DNA from: Haliea sp.
Lineage (GTDB): Bacteria; Pseudomonadota; Gammaproteobacteria; Pseudomonadales; Halieaceae
Direction of reading: 5' to 3'
Assembly (NCBI GenBank): GCA_016704305.1
Contig: JADJAL010000016.1
Coordinates: 1 to 64,000 of the forward strand
Length of the DNA: 64,000 nt
Shown: in pieces, positions 17,160 to 26,110 of the stretch
Layout: each line of letters starts with the position of its first letter
How positions within the stretch are numbered: position 1 is the stretch's first letter
The notes under the pieces: model-generated
What the model saw: the letters and a program-made list of their open reading frames with translations, nothing else
Databases searched by the model: none
Told to the model about the DNA's origin: nothing
Program-made: the position numbers and the translations under genes

Positions 17160-17423
17160 AATAGTAAACGAGATTAATTCTTATTGCTATAGGGCGACCG
17201 GGTCGTCAATCGGAAGCAATCGCTACATAATCGGACAATTGCCAGAGGCGGGTAGAAATACAGGATGCGAAAGCTCACGGGCGTCTGCTGGAATCAACGC
17301 ACCAGGCGGACAATCCATCGTTGGCCAAGATAACCCTGGATTCGCCCGTATTGCGCGCATTCACATGAAAGCGGAGCGTATGTTTTGCGGATGGTCACGT
17401 CGAAGAGGGAGCCGACCGCGTGT

Positions 17424-17879
17424 TCACTCGCTCTGCACTGGCGCGGACTCAAGCACAGGCTCAGGCGCTGATACGGTGCGGTCCGGGTAAATCTCCAGAA
17501 TCAGGTGGTGAAGCGCGGTATCAAACGTGTCGTCCGGGTGTTCTTCACAGTACTTCCCCAGCCAGACCATCAGCATTTTGCTGTTCTTCCTGCCGCCAAT
17601 ATCGTAAGTCTCATAGGCCAACCTGTTGATGCCGGTCAGGTAACCCATCGTATACAGGGAAAATCCGTACAGGGCGGCCCAATCATCGTGATTCTTTGCG
17701 CTATTTACCGCGCGGTTGAGCGCATAGCAGGTCGCCACTTTGTCGAAGGCGCGCACCTTGTACTGCTGATTCTCATCGGCTGCGTACGCTGCTCCTGGCG
17801 CAATCCATATCGACAGTGCAATCCATAACAACCGCCCAAGCGCGCGACCAGCAACCGATAATGCACTCTGCTTTGCCAT
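17424..17879 (-). CDS. Small exported protein, Rap1a/HdeA-like shape
   Basis: The 151-residue protein has a signal peptide (arginines, then LLWIALSIWIAPGAAYA, cleavage before ADEN). The mature part of about 115 residues carries two cysteines, in VATCYALNR and GKYCEEHPDD, with GYLTGINRLAYETYDIGG between them. This spacing, a Cys before YxxGxxxG and a Cys before a HPDD-type turn, recalls small periplasmic Rap1a/HdeA-like domains, but I cannot assign a family with confidence. It follows the TonB receptor in the same direction but lies upstream of its promoter, so is transcribed separately. Confidence 0.6.
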   Translation of the reverse strand: MAKQSALSVAGRALGRLLWIALSIWIAPGAAYAADENQQYKVRAFDKVATCYALNRAVNSAKNHDDWAALYGFSLYTMGYLTGINRLAYETYDIGGRKNSKMLMVWLGKYCEEHPDDTFDTALHHLILEIYPDRTVSAPEPVLESAPVQSE

Positions 17880-18076
17880 ACTCTCATCTTGCTCCGACGG
17901 GCGTTGAAATCACGACTGTGTTGAGTGACGACATGACCGCAGGCGGTTGGGGTGCGTCAAGCAGTGTGCTGTTATCGCAGGCCATTTCATCGCTGACGAT
18001 GGTATTACGCAGCGCGGGGCTACGCCAACACCAAAAATGCTGTAGGGCGTTTTCGATGCAATGGTGTGGGGAAGTG

Positions 18077-18604
18077 TCAGCGATTCCTGGCCAGCTGGGC
18101 GTCCAGTCTCGCCTTCATCGGCAGCACCCACTGCGCCTTGAGCTGCGGTGATAGCAGGCCGACCTCCTCGAGGTCATCGCAGAGTTTCATCTGGTGGGCG
18201 AGATCGAACATATCAAACTGGCGGCAGATCCTCGCCTCCTCGTTCAACGTAAGGAATGAAACGCCAGGCGTTTCAAAATAGCTGCCATCGGCGCGCATAC
18301 CGGGACCGCGATTCATCCAGTGGGTAATCAGGCTATTGCCCGCCCCGGTGTAGACGCCCATGTAGGGAAACGTCCAACCCTCCCACCCTACTTTCATATC
18401 GCGCCCGTAATGCGTGGCCTTGATCTCGTCGATGCCGTTGGCGGTGACATCCATAACACCGGCATACTGGCACGTATAAATGCAGTCCTGTGCGTAGATC
18501 TCGTCCACGAAGAATATCCAGTCGTTGCTGCGCGAGGCTTCCTCGTGGGCCGCGATCAGCTTGTCGGCGGTGGCTCTCAGAATGGTGTCGCTCAGTGTTT
18601 TCAT
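18077..18604 (-). CDS. SnoaL/NTF2-like protein
   Basis: The 175-residue protein starts at ATG 18604 with GAGGAA eight bases upstream. It fits the small cone-shaped NTF2/SnoaL fold: an N-terminal helix (ILRATADKLIAAHEEASRSNDW), a Tyr/Asp-rich segment (FVDEIYAQDCIYTCQYAG) and later sheet (GVYTGAGNSLITHWMNRGPGMRADGSYFETPGVSFLTLN). Family members include isomerases, dehydratases and hydrolases; the activity cannot be chosen. It is the last gene of the minus-strand catabolic cluster that begins at 23639, about 95 bases after the epimerase-like gene. Confidence 0.7.
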   Translation of the reverse strand: MKTLSDTILRATADKLIAAHEEASRSNDWIFFVDEIYAQDCIYTCQYAGVMDVTANGIDEIKATHYGRDMKVGWEGWTFPYMGVYTGAGNSLITHWMNRGPGMRADGSYFETPGVSFLTLNEEARICRQFDMFDLAHQMKLCDDLEEVGLLSPQLKAQWVLPMKARLDAQLARNR

Positions 18605-18698
18605 CAGGTGGTTCCTCACGTCGATCGCAGCGCAATTACGCTATTTTTTTGCAGTGTCCTGATTCAGTTCAGCTTTCGGTGGAGTTGGCCTGGGTTCG

Positions 18699-19589
18699 CT
18701 AAAGATACGCGCGCACCAGTTCAGCGATGGTCGCCTTTACATTGTTGCGGCTGTAGCCCAACTCGCCGTTGTCCGGCTCGTATTCAATCAATGCATTGCG
18801 CCCGGCGTACAGGATGATATCCGGAAACAATGGGTGTTCATCCGTCGTTACTTGCAGGTCTATCGGGTTTCCCACGGCCTCGAAGTACATTTCGAGATAG
18901 GCCTTCCAACTGAGGTTTTGGTCACCGACCAAATAGGCTTTGCCACCAACGCCTCGCTCTAGCGCCCCGGCAATGGCTTCGGACATCGACTGGCTGGAGA
19001 TATGGTTCACCCCGCCCGCAGGCGCCACCAGCGGGATGCCCGCAAGCCGCCCGGCGGCGTACTGCACCAGCACTTCCAGATGCGGCAGCGCAATGCCCGG
19101 CACATGGCCGAGGATAAAGGGCGCATTCAGGCTGCAGACGTTGAAGGAATCGCTGTTGAGCGCGCGCAGTCCCACATCGGCCAGATGGCGGGAGCGCACG
19201 TAGGCGTTGTCTTCGATTCGCGCGGGCACCACCTGCGGATAGTAGGTGCCGATATACACAGCGCGCGCTATCCCGGCGTCCCTGGCGCGCTGGAAGAAGC
19301 GCGGAATCGCCTCGGTATTGACGCGCTGGAAGAACGCGGCGTCGTCCTCGCCCGGGGGTAGTTGGCGGATGTCGGCACCGGCAGCAAACACGAGTTGGTC
19401 AAACCCGCGCAGCGTCTCGACGGACAGGCTGTCATCAATATAACTGCCCGGCAGATGTGCAAAGTCGCGCAGGCACTCCACCGTGGGAGCCGCGCGCGAC
19501 TGCAGGGTTACCGTGTGCCCGGCAGCGCGCAGATGCAATGCGGCATGGGCCCCCGTCAGGCCGGTACCGCCAACTATAAGCGTTTTCAT
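18699..19589 (-). CDS. NAD-dependent epimerase/dehydratase-like extended SDR
   Basis: The 296-residue Rossmann protein starts MKTLIVGGTGLTGAHAALHLRAAGH, with the nucleotide-binding glycine motif GGTGLTG. Later come the strand-4 motif LVFAAGADIR, a central AVYIGTYYPQVVP and ALNSDSFNVCSLNAPFILG. A classical YxxxK pair is not obvious, so activity may differ from standard epimerases. It sits 78 bases after a classical SDR in the catabolic cluster and probably reduces, oxidises or rearranges a pathway intermediate. The substrate is unknown. Confidence 0.75.
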   Translation of the reverse strand: MKTLIVGGTGLTGAHAALHLRAAGHTVTLQSRAAPTVECLRDFAHLPGSYIDDSLSVETLRGFDQLVFAAGADIRQLPPGEDDAAFFQRVNTEAIPRFFQRARDAGIARAVYIGTYYPQVVPARIEDNAYVRSRHLADVGLRALNSDSFNVCSLNAPFILGHVPGIALPHLEVLVQYAAGRLAGIPLVAPAGGVNHISSQSMSEAIAGALERGVGGKAYLVGDQNLSWKAYLEMYFEAVGNPIDLQVTTDEHPLFPDIILYAGRNALIEYEPDNGELGYSRNNVKATIAELVRAYL

Positions 19590-19667
19590 GCAGTCTCCAT
19601 TGATTTCCTGGGCTACCGCTGGGGTGGCGTGAAGACCTTGAGTCCAGCGTGCGCCGTCGAGTGTGGC

Positions 19668-20492
19668 CTAGGTCGCGACGCCGAGCAGGTCATCGCGCTG
19701 TCCCATCATAACCTCGGCACAATAACCGAAATCCACCGGCACGTTGTTGCCGCTGATAAAGCCCGCGAGCGCACTGTTGAGGAGCACCAGCGGACCCGCC
19801 ATGTCGGCGCCGACGGCGTAACGGCCGTTGGACGGCAGGAACAGCGCCACCGCTTCTGCCGGAATCTGTCCCTCGCCCGTGAGTTTCTTCATGAAGCCGC
19901 TGTCGGTCGGCGACGGCGCGATACAGTTGATGCGAATGCCGCGTTGCGCAAGCTCGCGCGCCTGGGTCATGGTGTATACGATGATGCACTGCTTGGAAAA
20001 ACCGTAGCCATCGGGCACCGACTTGCCGTGCGCCTGCAGCCACTGCGCCGCCGTTTCCAGATGATTATCCAGGGCGAGGAATTCGCGCACCCTGGCCAAG
20101 TTCGGCTTCCAGCCCATGCCCGCGGTTGAGGCGATGGAGACGATTGCGCCGCCGGTAGGGATGCGCGGAATGAGATTCTCGGTCAGGTAGCGCAGGCCAG
20201 CAAAATTGATCATCACCGCATCGGCGGCGGAGAACGGCGGGTTAGGCACACCGGCGCAGTTGAACAGCGAATGCACCGTGGCAGGCAATGCTGCCAGCGC
20301 CGCATCGAGGCTGGCCTGGTCCTTCATATCGACACGGATGCGCTGCGCCATGGGAACCGTTATTTCCGCGATATCCAGCGCATACACCTGCGCGCCGATA
20401 TCCACCAGCAGCTGCGCCGCCGCCTGCCCCATGCCGGAAGCCGCGCCGGTGATGACCACGTTTTTGCCCTTGTAACCCAGGATATCGCTCAT
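19668..20492 (-). CDS. Short-chain dehydrogenase/reductase (3-alpha-HSD-like)
   Basis: A 274-residue classical SDR starting at ATG 20492 (earlier start codons add a non-family tail). NAD(P) binding is by VVITGAASGMGQAAAQ; the catalytic part has IVSIASTAGMGW and the active-site Tyr/Lys in DGYGFSKQCIIVY, then INCIAPSPTDSGFM. The long insert between the Ser and Tyr regions (PNLARVREFLALDNH) and the YGFSK form resemble bacterial 3-alpha-hydroxysteroid dehydrogenases. It likely oxidises a ring hydroxyl, though the substrate is inferred. The spacing of 19 bases to the upstream SDR supports an operon. Confidence 0.85.
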   Translation of the reverse strand: MSDILGYKGKNVVITGAASGMGQAAAQLLVDIGAQVYALDIAEITVPMAQRIRVDMKDQASLDAALAALPATVHSLFNCAGVPNPPFSAADAVMINFAGLRYLTENLIPRIPTGGAIVSIASTAGMGWKPNLARVREFLALDNHLETAAQWLQAHGKSVPDGYGFSKQCIIVYTMTQARELAQRGIRINCIAPSPTDSGFMKKLTGEGQIPAEAVALFLPSNGRYAVGADMAGPLVLLNSALAGFISGNNVPVDFGYCAEVMMGQRDDLLGVAT

Positions 20493-20511
20493 AGTGAATG
20501 CCCTTTCTCTG

Positions 20512-21288
20512 TTAGCCGAAAATTGCTTTGGAAGTGAGTGTGTTGGGGCGAATTTCCAACAGGTCGACGGCCACACCCGGCGGTTGCGCCAACGCGTAAC
20601 GCACGGCCTCCCCTACCTGAGTGACGTCCATGCCGGTATCCATGTACGCGCCGGCGTCTTTCCAGGCGGTGATCGCGGATTCCAGCGCCGCCTTGTTCCA
20701 GCCATCGGCGAAACTCGTCCAGGCGCCGCCGGGGCGGATGCAGGTGACGCCGATGCCATCGCCCTGCAGTTCCAGCCGCAGGTCGCGGGTGAAGCGCTCC
20801 ACCGCGGCCTTGGTCGACGCATAGATGGACAGATGACTCATCTCGTCGTAATGCCAGGCACTCGCCGAAGAAATGTTGATGATGCGCGGATTCTCGCCAC
20901 CGCGCAGCAGCGGAATGGCCGCCTGCGAGCAGAAGACCGTGCCGAGGAAATTCGTCTGGACCTGCAACAGCACCTCGTCTTCCACGAGGTGCTCAATGGC
21001 ATTTGGCGTAGCGAGGCCGGCGTTATTGATAAGGCCGTCGAGTCGTCCGAAGTGTGTCTTGATGGCGGCAAACGCCGCGTGGACATCCGCGCGTACGCCC
21101 ACGTCGGCGGCAATACCCAGCGCGTGCTCCGCGCCAACATCAGCAACCGCCCGTTCGAGGCTGGCTTGACTGCGACTGATCAGGCCGACCTTCGCGCCGT
21201 TTTCCACCAGTGCTTTTGCTATCGCCAGCCCAAAGCCCTTGGACCCGCCGGTGACGATGTAGACCTTGCCAGTCAAACTGGCCGTCAT
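20512..21288 (-). CDS. Short-chain dehydrogenase/reductase
   Basis: The 258-residue classical SDR has all family signatures: cofactor motif VYIVTGGSKGFGLAIAKAL, GLINNAGLA, the catalytic Ser region INISSASAWHYDE and YASTKAAVERF with the active Tyr and Lys, then IRPGGAWTSF. Its ATG overlaps the stop of the aldehyde dehydrogenase gene (ATGA), so they are translationally coupled. It would be an alcohol or ketone oxidoreductase of the same pathway; the substrate is not known. Confidence 0.87.
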   Translation of the reverse strand: MTASLTGKVYIVTGGSKGFGLAIAKALVENGAKVGLISRSQASLERAVADVGAEHALGIAADVGVRADVHAAFAAIKTHFGRLDGLINNAGLATPNAIEHLVEDEVLLQVQTNFLGTVFCSQAAIPLLRGGENPRIINISSASAWHYDEMSHLSIYASTKAAVERFTRDLRLELQGDGIGVTCIRPGGAWTSFADGWNKAALESAITAWKDAGAYMDTGMDVTQVGEAVRYALAQPPGVAVDLLEIRPNTLTSKAIFG

Positions 21289-22748
21289 ACGCCGATACCC
21301 ATGGTCTTGGTTTCCAGGTATTCCTCGAAACCCTCGCGGCCCATCTCGCGGCCCACGCCACTTTGTTTGTAGCCGCCAAACGGTGCGTCGGCTCCGAAGA
21401 AAATACCACCGTTGACGTTGACTGTGCCGGTGCGCAAACGGCGCGCCACCGCCAGCGCACGCTCCTCGCTCGCGGACCAGACACCACCCGACAGGCCGTA
21501 GTCGGAGTCATTGGCGATGCGCACCGCATCGTCCTCGTCGTCATAGGCAATCACCACCAGCACCGGGCCGAAAATTTCCTCACGGGCAATCGTCATGTCA
21601 TTGGTCACGTCCATGAATACAGTGGGCTCCACGTAAAATCCCTTGTCCAGGCCCGCAGGCACGCCGCCACCGAGCAGCAGGCGAGCGCCCTCCGCCTTGC
21701 CCTTCTCGATGTACGCGAGCACGCGAGCGTGCTGGCGCGCATTCACCAGTGGGCCCATGATCTGGCTGTCGGATTGCGGATCGCCGTATTTGATATAACC
21801 GAAATAGGTCGGGAGCAGCGCCTCAACCTCTGCCTGCCGCGAGCGCGGAACCAACAGCCGGGTGAGTATCGCGCAACCCTGCCCCCGCGTGAAAACACAC
21901 GGCGATGCTACTGAACAGGCCGTACCCAGGTCCGCGTCGTCGAGGATGATATTGGCGGATTTGCCGCCCAGTTCGAGAAACACTTTCTTAACGGTCTGCG
22001 CCGCGCGCGCCATAATATGTTTGCCGACGGCGGTGGAGCCGGTGAAAGACACCATGTCAACGCGTGGATCTCCCACCAGTTGATCGCCGACAATCTTCGG
22101 GTCCTCGGAGGTGATAACGTTGAATACGCCCGGGGGAATGTCCGTGCATTCCTTCACTACCCGGCCCAGCATCGTCGCGGCCCACGGCGTGTCGGGCGCC
22201 GCTTTTAATACCACGGTACAACCGGCGGCGAGCGCAGGCACACATTTGACGAAATTGATCTGCAGCGGCACGTTCCAGGGCGTGATGCATGCCACCACGC
22301 CGACGGCCTCTTTCTCGACCAGGCGGCGGCTCTTGATGCCCATCATTTCTGACACGCCAATATCGCGGCTCCACTCATACTTCGGCAAGTTCTCCAGCGT
22401 GAAGTCCATGAAGCGGATCGGCTCTTCGCACTGCGGCCCCATCGACCCACACAGGCCGATCGGCGAACCTGTCTCTGCGGCGATCTGCTGCTTGAAATCG
22501 TCCACAACCGACCGCAACCCCTGCTGTAACTGCTGCAGGCACTTGAGTCGAAACGCGTGGTTGGTCGACCAATCCGTTTCATCAAAGGCGCGCCGGGCAG
22601 CGGCGATGGCCCTTTCCATGTCTTCGGGGCCCGCGTCTGCAACGTGTCCCATCACTTCTTCCGTGGCGGGATTGATATTGGGGTAGGTTTTCCCGGAAGC
22701 TGCAGCGCACAGCTCACCGTCGATAAAAAGTCTGGTCTCAGGGTTCAT
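21285..22748 (-). CDS. NAD(P)-dependent aldehyde dehydrogenase
   Basis: A 487-residue aldehyde dehydrogenase of normal length. Motifs in order: CITPWNVPLQI, the cofactor motif FTGSTAVGKHI, the general base Glu in KVFLELGGKSANIIL, the catalytic Cys in RGQGCAILTRLLV, and EEIFGPVLVV near the C-terminus, then GGYKQSGVGREMG. It oxidises an aldehyde to an acid in the cytoplasm. It is the second gene of the cluster, three bases after the HIBADH-like gene and overlapping the next SDR. The substrate is inferred only from context (alicyclic or terpene-like catabolism). Confidence 0.92.
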   Translation of the reverse strand: MNPETRLFIDGELCAAASGKTYPNINPATEEVMGHVADAGPEDMERAIAAARRAFDETDWSTNHAFRLKCLQQLQQGLRSVVDDFKQQIAAETGSPIGLCGSMGPQCEEPIRFMDFTLENLPKYEWSRDIGVSEMMGIKSRRLVEKEAVGVVACITPWNVPLQINFVKCVPALAAGCTVVLKAAPDTPWAATMLGRVVKECTDIPPGVFNVITSEDPKIVGDQLVGDPRVDMVSFTGSTAVGKHIMARAAQTVKKVFLELGGKSANIILDDADLGTACSVASPCVFTRGQGCAILTRLLVPRSRQAEVEALLPTYFGYIKYGDPQSDSQIMGPLVNARQHARVLAYIEKGKAEGARLLLGGGVPAGLDKGFYVEPTVFMDVTNDMTIAREEIFGPVLVVIAYDDEDDAVRIANDSDYGLSGGVWSASEERALAVARRLRTGTVNVNGGIFFGADAPFGGYKQSGVGREMGREGFEEYLETKTMGIGV

Positions 22749-22751
22749 TTT

Positions 22752-23639
22752 TTACTTCTCCTTGGCAGAGGGCGGAGCGGACTCGTCACGGCCCAGAAAG
22801 ACGTCGAGGATGCGCGCGCGGATAAACTCGCAGGTGGGCATCACTACGCCCTTTTCAGCAGCCGTGCCAATGGCGCAATCAAGGTCCTTGCACGCCAGTT
22901 CGCCCATCGCGGTGAAATATTGAATGATACCGGGATCATTGCTCGGCACCAGATAGGCATTGCGACCGGTGACGAATTTGTACATCTGTTCATTGACGAC
23001 GCCATTGCTCAAGCCCACTTCACGCATAACCTCGGGCTTGAGGCCGCAGGACTCAGCGAGGCGCACGGCCTCCGCCATCACGACGAACTCCGCGTACTGC
23101 ATGAAGTTATTGCACAGTTTTAGCGCGATGCCGGCACCGATGCCGCCGGCGTGGACGATTTTTTCCGCCGACGTTGCAAACACCGGCGAAGACGCTGCCA
23201 GTTGTTCCTCGCTACCTCCCACCATGTAGCAGAGCGTGCCCGCCGCGGCCCGGTCCGCGCCGCCGGTTATCGGCGCGTCGATCAAATGCAGGCCTAGCTG
23301 CGTTGCCTCCCGCGCCCAGCCCAGCAGGCCTGCCTGCGTCACAGTGCTGTGGATGGCAATCAGCGTACCTTTAGCGGCATGGGCGAAGATACCGTCCTCA
23401 CCATGCAACAGGGATTCCACCTGCGCGTCATCGCGCACGCAGATACCGATATGCCGGCAGGCGCTGGCGAGTTCGGCCACCGAAGCGCAACCCACTGCTC
23501 CGGCTGCCACCAGCTCTTCCACGGCGGGTGCAAACACATCGTAGACGTGCGCTTTGTACGCATCGCCTATCAGGCGCTGCGCTGAAGGCTTGCCGATATT
23601 CCCGAGCCCGATATATCCAACATTGATAGCTGTGCTCAT
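22752..23639 (-). CDS. 3-hydroxyisobutyrate-dehydrogenase-like NAD(P) oxidoreductase
   Basis: The 295-residue beta-hydroxyacid dehydrogenase starts at ATG 23639 with GGAGAG close upstream. It has the cofactor motif VGYIGLGNIGKPSAQRL, the substrate motif DAPITGGADRAAAGTL and the catalytic-lysine helix ALKLCNNFMQYAEFVVMAEA. Members oxidise beta-hydroxyacids or reduce related semialdehydes. It is the first gene of the cluster, transcribed away from the double-MarR gene, so its promoter is the GTCAAT-rich region at 23745-23771. The exact substrate is unknown. Confidence 0.85.
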   Translation of the reverse strand: MSTAINVGYIGLGNIGKPSAQRLIGDAYKAHVYDVFAPAVEELVAAGAVGCASVAELASACRHIGICVRDDAQVESLLHGEDGIFAHAAKGTLIAIHSTVTQAGLLGWAREATQLGLHLIDAPITGGADRAAAGTLCYMVGGSEEQLAASSPVFATSAEKIVHAGGIGAGIALKLCNNFMQYAEFVVMAEAVRLAESCGLKPEVMREVGLSNGVVNEQMYKFVTGRNAYLVPSNDPGIIQYFTAMGELACKDLDCAIGTAAEKGVVMPTCEFIRARILDVFLGRDESAPPSAKEK

Positions 23640-23744
23640 TCGCTCTCCTTCCTCATGCGATCTTGAAGCCACCGATTTACCAGGCAGGAGGCGCGACCGC
23701 AGGCTGTTATTGTTGCCGATGAGTGTATCGGCTAATTGCATTAT

Positions 23745-23771
23745 GTCAATATAAATTGACTAGTCGTCAAT
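23745..23771. promoter_or_regulatory. Three GTCAAT half-sites: probable MarR operator
   Basis: GTCAAT (23745-23750), ATTGAC (23755-23760) and GTCAAT (23766-23771) form two inverted repeats sharing the middle half-site, with spacers of four and five bases. They lie between the divergent HIBADH-like gene and the double-MarR gene, 20 bases before the latter's start. Such sites are typical for MarR dimers. Binding by the neighbouring protein is inference. Confidence 0.55.
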
Positions 23772-23790
23772 GTACGTTTACTATTAATCC

Positions 23791-24846
23791 ATGAGCGCGA
23801 TCAACTCCATCAATACCGGCTCCGAATTCACATGGAATCGGTATCGCCATAACTTCTCCAGGCACCTGCTCGGCGTGGCGCGGCATCTGCAAACCAGCCT
23901 GATGGATACGCTGCAGCGTCAGTGCGGCTACTCCGACCTGCGCCTGGGATTTTCCCCGTACATCAATCTGCTGGGTGAAGGCAACAAACGCCTTACGGAC
24001 CTTGCCGACATTCTGGGCATTTCACGCCAGGCCTGTAACCAGGCCATCAAGCAAGTGGAAGCAGCGGGCTATATAGCGCGCGCGGCTGATCCCCTGGATG
24101 GCCGCGCCTGGCAACTGACGCTGTCGGAACGCGGCAAGAAACTGCGTCGCGATGGCGCGCGCATCGTTGCACAACTGGATCAGCAGTTCGCCGATATTGT
24201 CGGTAGCGAGCACGTTGCCGATGCCAGCAAATCGCTTGGCAAGATTTGCCAGCACCTGTCGCTCGGGGTCGACTCGCCCAGCCTCAAGGCACAGAACGCA
24301 ATGATGGGTGGATGGCTGCCGCGCTTGTCGGACTACGTGCTGCAACGACTGATGGAACTGACCCGAGGCCGTGGCCACGACCGACTCAAACTCTCCTTTG
24401 GACAAGTGCTGACTCTGATCGGCCCTGCCGGCGGGCGCATCCAGCAAATGGCCGCGGCACACGACGTCAGCAAACAGGCCATCAGCGCCATTGCCACGGA
24501 ACTGGAAGAACTGGGCTACCTGCAGCGCGAGGCCGACCCGCTGGATGCACGCCAGGTCGTGTTGCAGTTCACCGCTCGCGGGTTGGAACTGATCGCCGAT
24601 TCCGTTGCCAGTGTCGACCAACTGGAAGAGGAATTCGCCGCGATCATCGGCAACGCAGCCCTAAAACGAATGAATACCACGCTGTACACACTGTATTGCG
24701 GGCTGCATCTGGAGCAGGACATTTTTGAACACCGGGACACCGTGGACTTGAGTCTTCTGGCCCGACAAATACAGCAACAACTGGGTCATCAAGACAGCCG
24801 GGCATTAGCCAGGCTGTTATTGAACCCCTCTCAAAACACGAGGTAA
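23791..24846 (+). CDS. Tandem double-MarR transcriptional regulator
   Basis: A 351-residue protein built from two MarR-type winged-helix units. Unit one (about 25-165) has LTDLADILGISRQACNQAIKQVEAAGYIARAADPLDGRAWQLTLSERG; unit two (about 190-320) has IQQMAAAHDVSKQAISAIATELEELGYLQREADPLDARQVVLQFTARG. The two copies align along the recognition helix and wing, so the gene arose by internal duplication. MarR proteins are normally about 150 residues and dimerise; this one may act as a single-chain dimer. It is divergent from the catabolic operon and followed six bases later by the hydroxylase gene. A ligand-sensing repressor role is likely. Confidence 0.85.
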   Translation: MSAINSINTGSEFTWNRYRHNFSRHLLGVARHLQTSLMDTLQRQCGYSDLRLGFSPYINLLGEGNKRLTDLADILGISRQACNQAIKQVEAAGYIARAADPLDGRAWQLTLSERGKKLRRDGARIVAQLDQQFADIVGSEHVADASKSLGKICQHLSLGVDSPSLKAQNAMMGGWLPRLSDYVLQRLMELTRGRGHDRLKLSFGQVLTLIGPAGGRIQQMAAAHDVSKQAISAIATELEELGYLQREADPLDARQVVLQFTARGLELIADSVASVDQLEEEFAAIIGNAALKRMNTTLYTLYCGLHLEQDIFEHRDTVDLSLLARQIQQQLGHQDSRALARLLLNPSQNTR

Positions 24847-24852
24847 AAGGCG

Positions 24853-25581
24853 ATGAACAACGAATGGCTGTCTTATGTGTGGCAACACTACAACATAGTG
24901 GCGGCGCTGCTGGCACTGGCTGGCATAGTCGCAATAACAGTGCTCGGCAAAAAACTGGTGTTTAGCGTGCCGGCGCTCGGCAAGATGCGTGCGCTCAACA
25001 AGGAGAAAGACAAGCCCAAATGGCAGCAGGATAAATACCCGCCGATGGTGCGCGCCACGCAGAAAACAGGCCTTTACTGCAATATCACTTTCTTCCTGCT
25101 GTTATTGCCGTTCTGCATAACCATGACGGCGCAGCCGATTTGGAAAATACTGCTGCACACCTTCGTCATACTGATGTTCTACGACTTTTTTTACTATCTA
25201 TCACACCGATTCTGGTTCCATGGACAAGGTGCCATGCGCAAGATTCACGCGGTGCATCACCAGGCGCGCAACCCCACCTATCTGGACGCGCACTACGTGC
25301 ATCCGTTCGAGACTTTCGTGGGGCTGGGGCTGTTCATTGCTTCGATTGTTGTTTTGGCGGCACTGATGGGCCCGTTCCACATCGCCACAATCATAGTGAC
25401 CTACCTGATCTTCACCAACATCAACCAGCTCAATCACGTGTTCCTGGACCTGCCATACTTCCCCTACAAAACGCTTAACTGGGTAGTCGCGAAACACCAC
25501 GTACACCACGAGAACATGCACAAGGGCAATTACGCCACCATCACGCTTTTCTACGACAAGATCTTCGGCACACTCGATTAG
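24853..25581 (+). CDS. Fatty acid hydroxylase / sterol desaturase family membrane protein
   Basis: The 242-residue integral-membrane di-iron protein has several hydrophobic helices (for example ITFFLLLLPFCITM, LGLFIASIVVLAALM) and the three histidine clusters of the family: SHRFWFHG, HAVHHQ with NPTYLDAHYVHPFE, and KHHVHHENMHKGNY. These bind two irons that insert oxygen into C-H bonds of lipids or sterol-like molecules. It lies six bases after the double-MarR gene and 18 before the CMD-like gene, so probably one transcript. A role in hydroxylating the pathway substrate is reasonable but unproven. Confidence 0.87.
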   Translation: MNNEWLSYVWQHYNIVAALLALAGIVAITVLGKKLVFSVPALGKMRALNKEKDKPKWQQDKYPPMVRATQKTGLYCNITFFLLLLPFCITMTAQPIWKILLHTFVILMFYDFFYYLSHRFWFHGQGAMRKIHAVHHQARNPTYLDAHYVHPFETFVGLGLFIASIVVLAALMGPFHIATIIVTYLIFTNINQLNHVFLDLPYFPYKTLNWVVAKHHVHHENMHKGNYATITLFYDKIFGTLD

Positions 25582-25599
25582 GCAGACGGGAGAAAAACC

Positions 25600-25989
25600 A
25601 TGAATGACAAAGAACGACGCGCGCTGGGCGAAGCAACGATCAAGGATGTCTACGCCGGAGACGTCGTCGTTCCGCCGGAGGGCTACGCATTTTCCGATAT
25701 CATGCTAAAACAGTTATTCGCCGAACTGTGGACACGCGAGACCCTGTCGATGCGCGACAAACGCATCCTGCTTTTGGGCATCATCGCGGAAAAAGGCGAA
25801 GCGATGACGTTCAAAATCCAGATAAAAGCATCGCTGAAGCGCGGGGAAATCAATCCGGCAGAGGCGAGGGAGTTTCTGCTGTTCATCGCACAATACGCAG
25901 GCTACCCGCGCGCGGCCGCGATGCTGGGCCCGGTGGAACAAGCTATCGCCGAGTTCGAAAAGGAAGCCGCAGCGAAAAGCGCCTCGTAG
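25600..25989 (+). CDS. Carboxymuconolactone decarboxylase family protein
   Basis: The 129-residue all-helical protein fits the CMD/AhpD-like fold: ELWTRETLSMRDKRILLLGIIAEKGEAMTFKIQIKASLKRGEINPAEAREFLLFIAQYAGYPRAAAMLG. The segment RDKRILLLG..AEKG followed by AREFLL..AQYAGYPRA is the usual signature. There is no CxxC pair, so it is not a peroxidase-type AhpD. It is the third gene of the plus-strand group with the MarR and hydroxylase genes. The reaction is unknown. Confidence 0.8.
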   Translation: MNDKERRALGEATIKDVYAGDVVVPPEGYAFSDIMLKQLFAELWTRETLSMRDKRILLLGIIAEKGEAMTFKIQIKASLKRGEINPAEAREFLLFIAQYAGYPRAAAMLGPVEQAIAEFEKEAAAKSAS

Positions 25990-26110
25990 TTGACCTACCC
26001 GTGGCGCCGGGCAAACGCAAACATGTTGCCGCTCTCCCCGCGCGGCAGCACCGCCATGCTCAGGCCGATGCGCGCTGCGGCCACTGAACGGTGTCATTCC
26101 ATGACGCAGG

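Noticed and set aside
17239..17490. 83-residue reading frame in the TonB receptor leader region
   Set aside because: No ribosome site, no recognisable features, and it overlaps the end of the small exported protein gene on the other strand.
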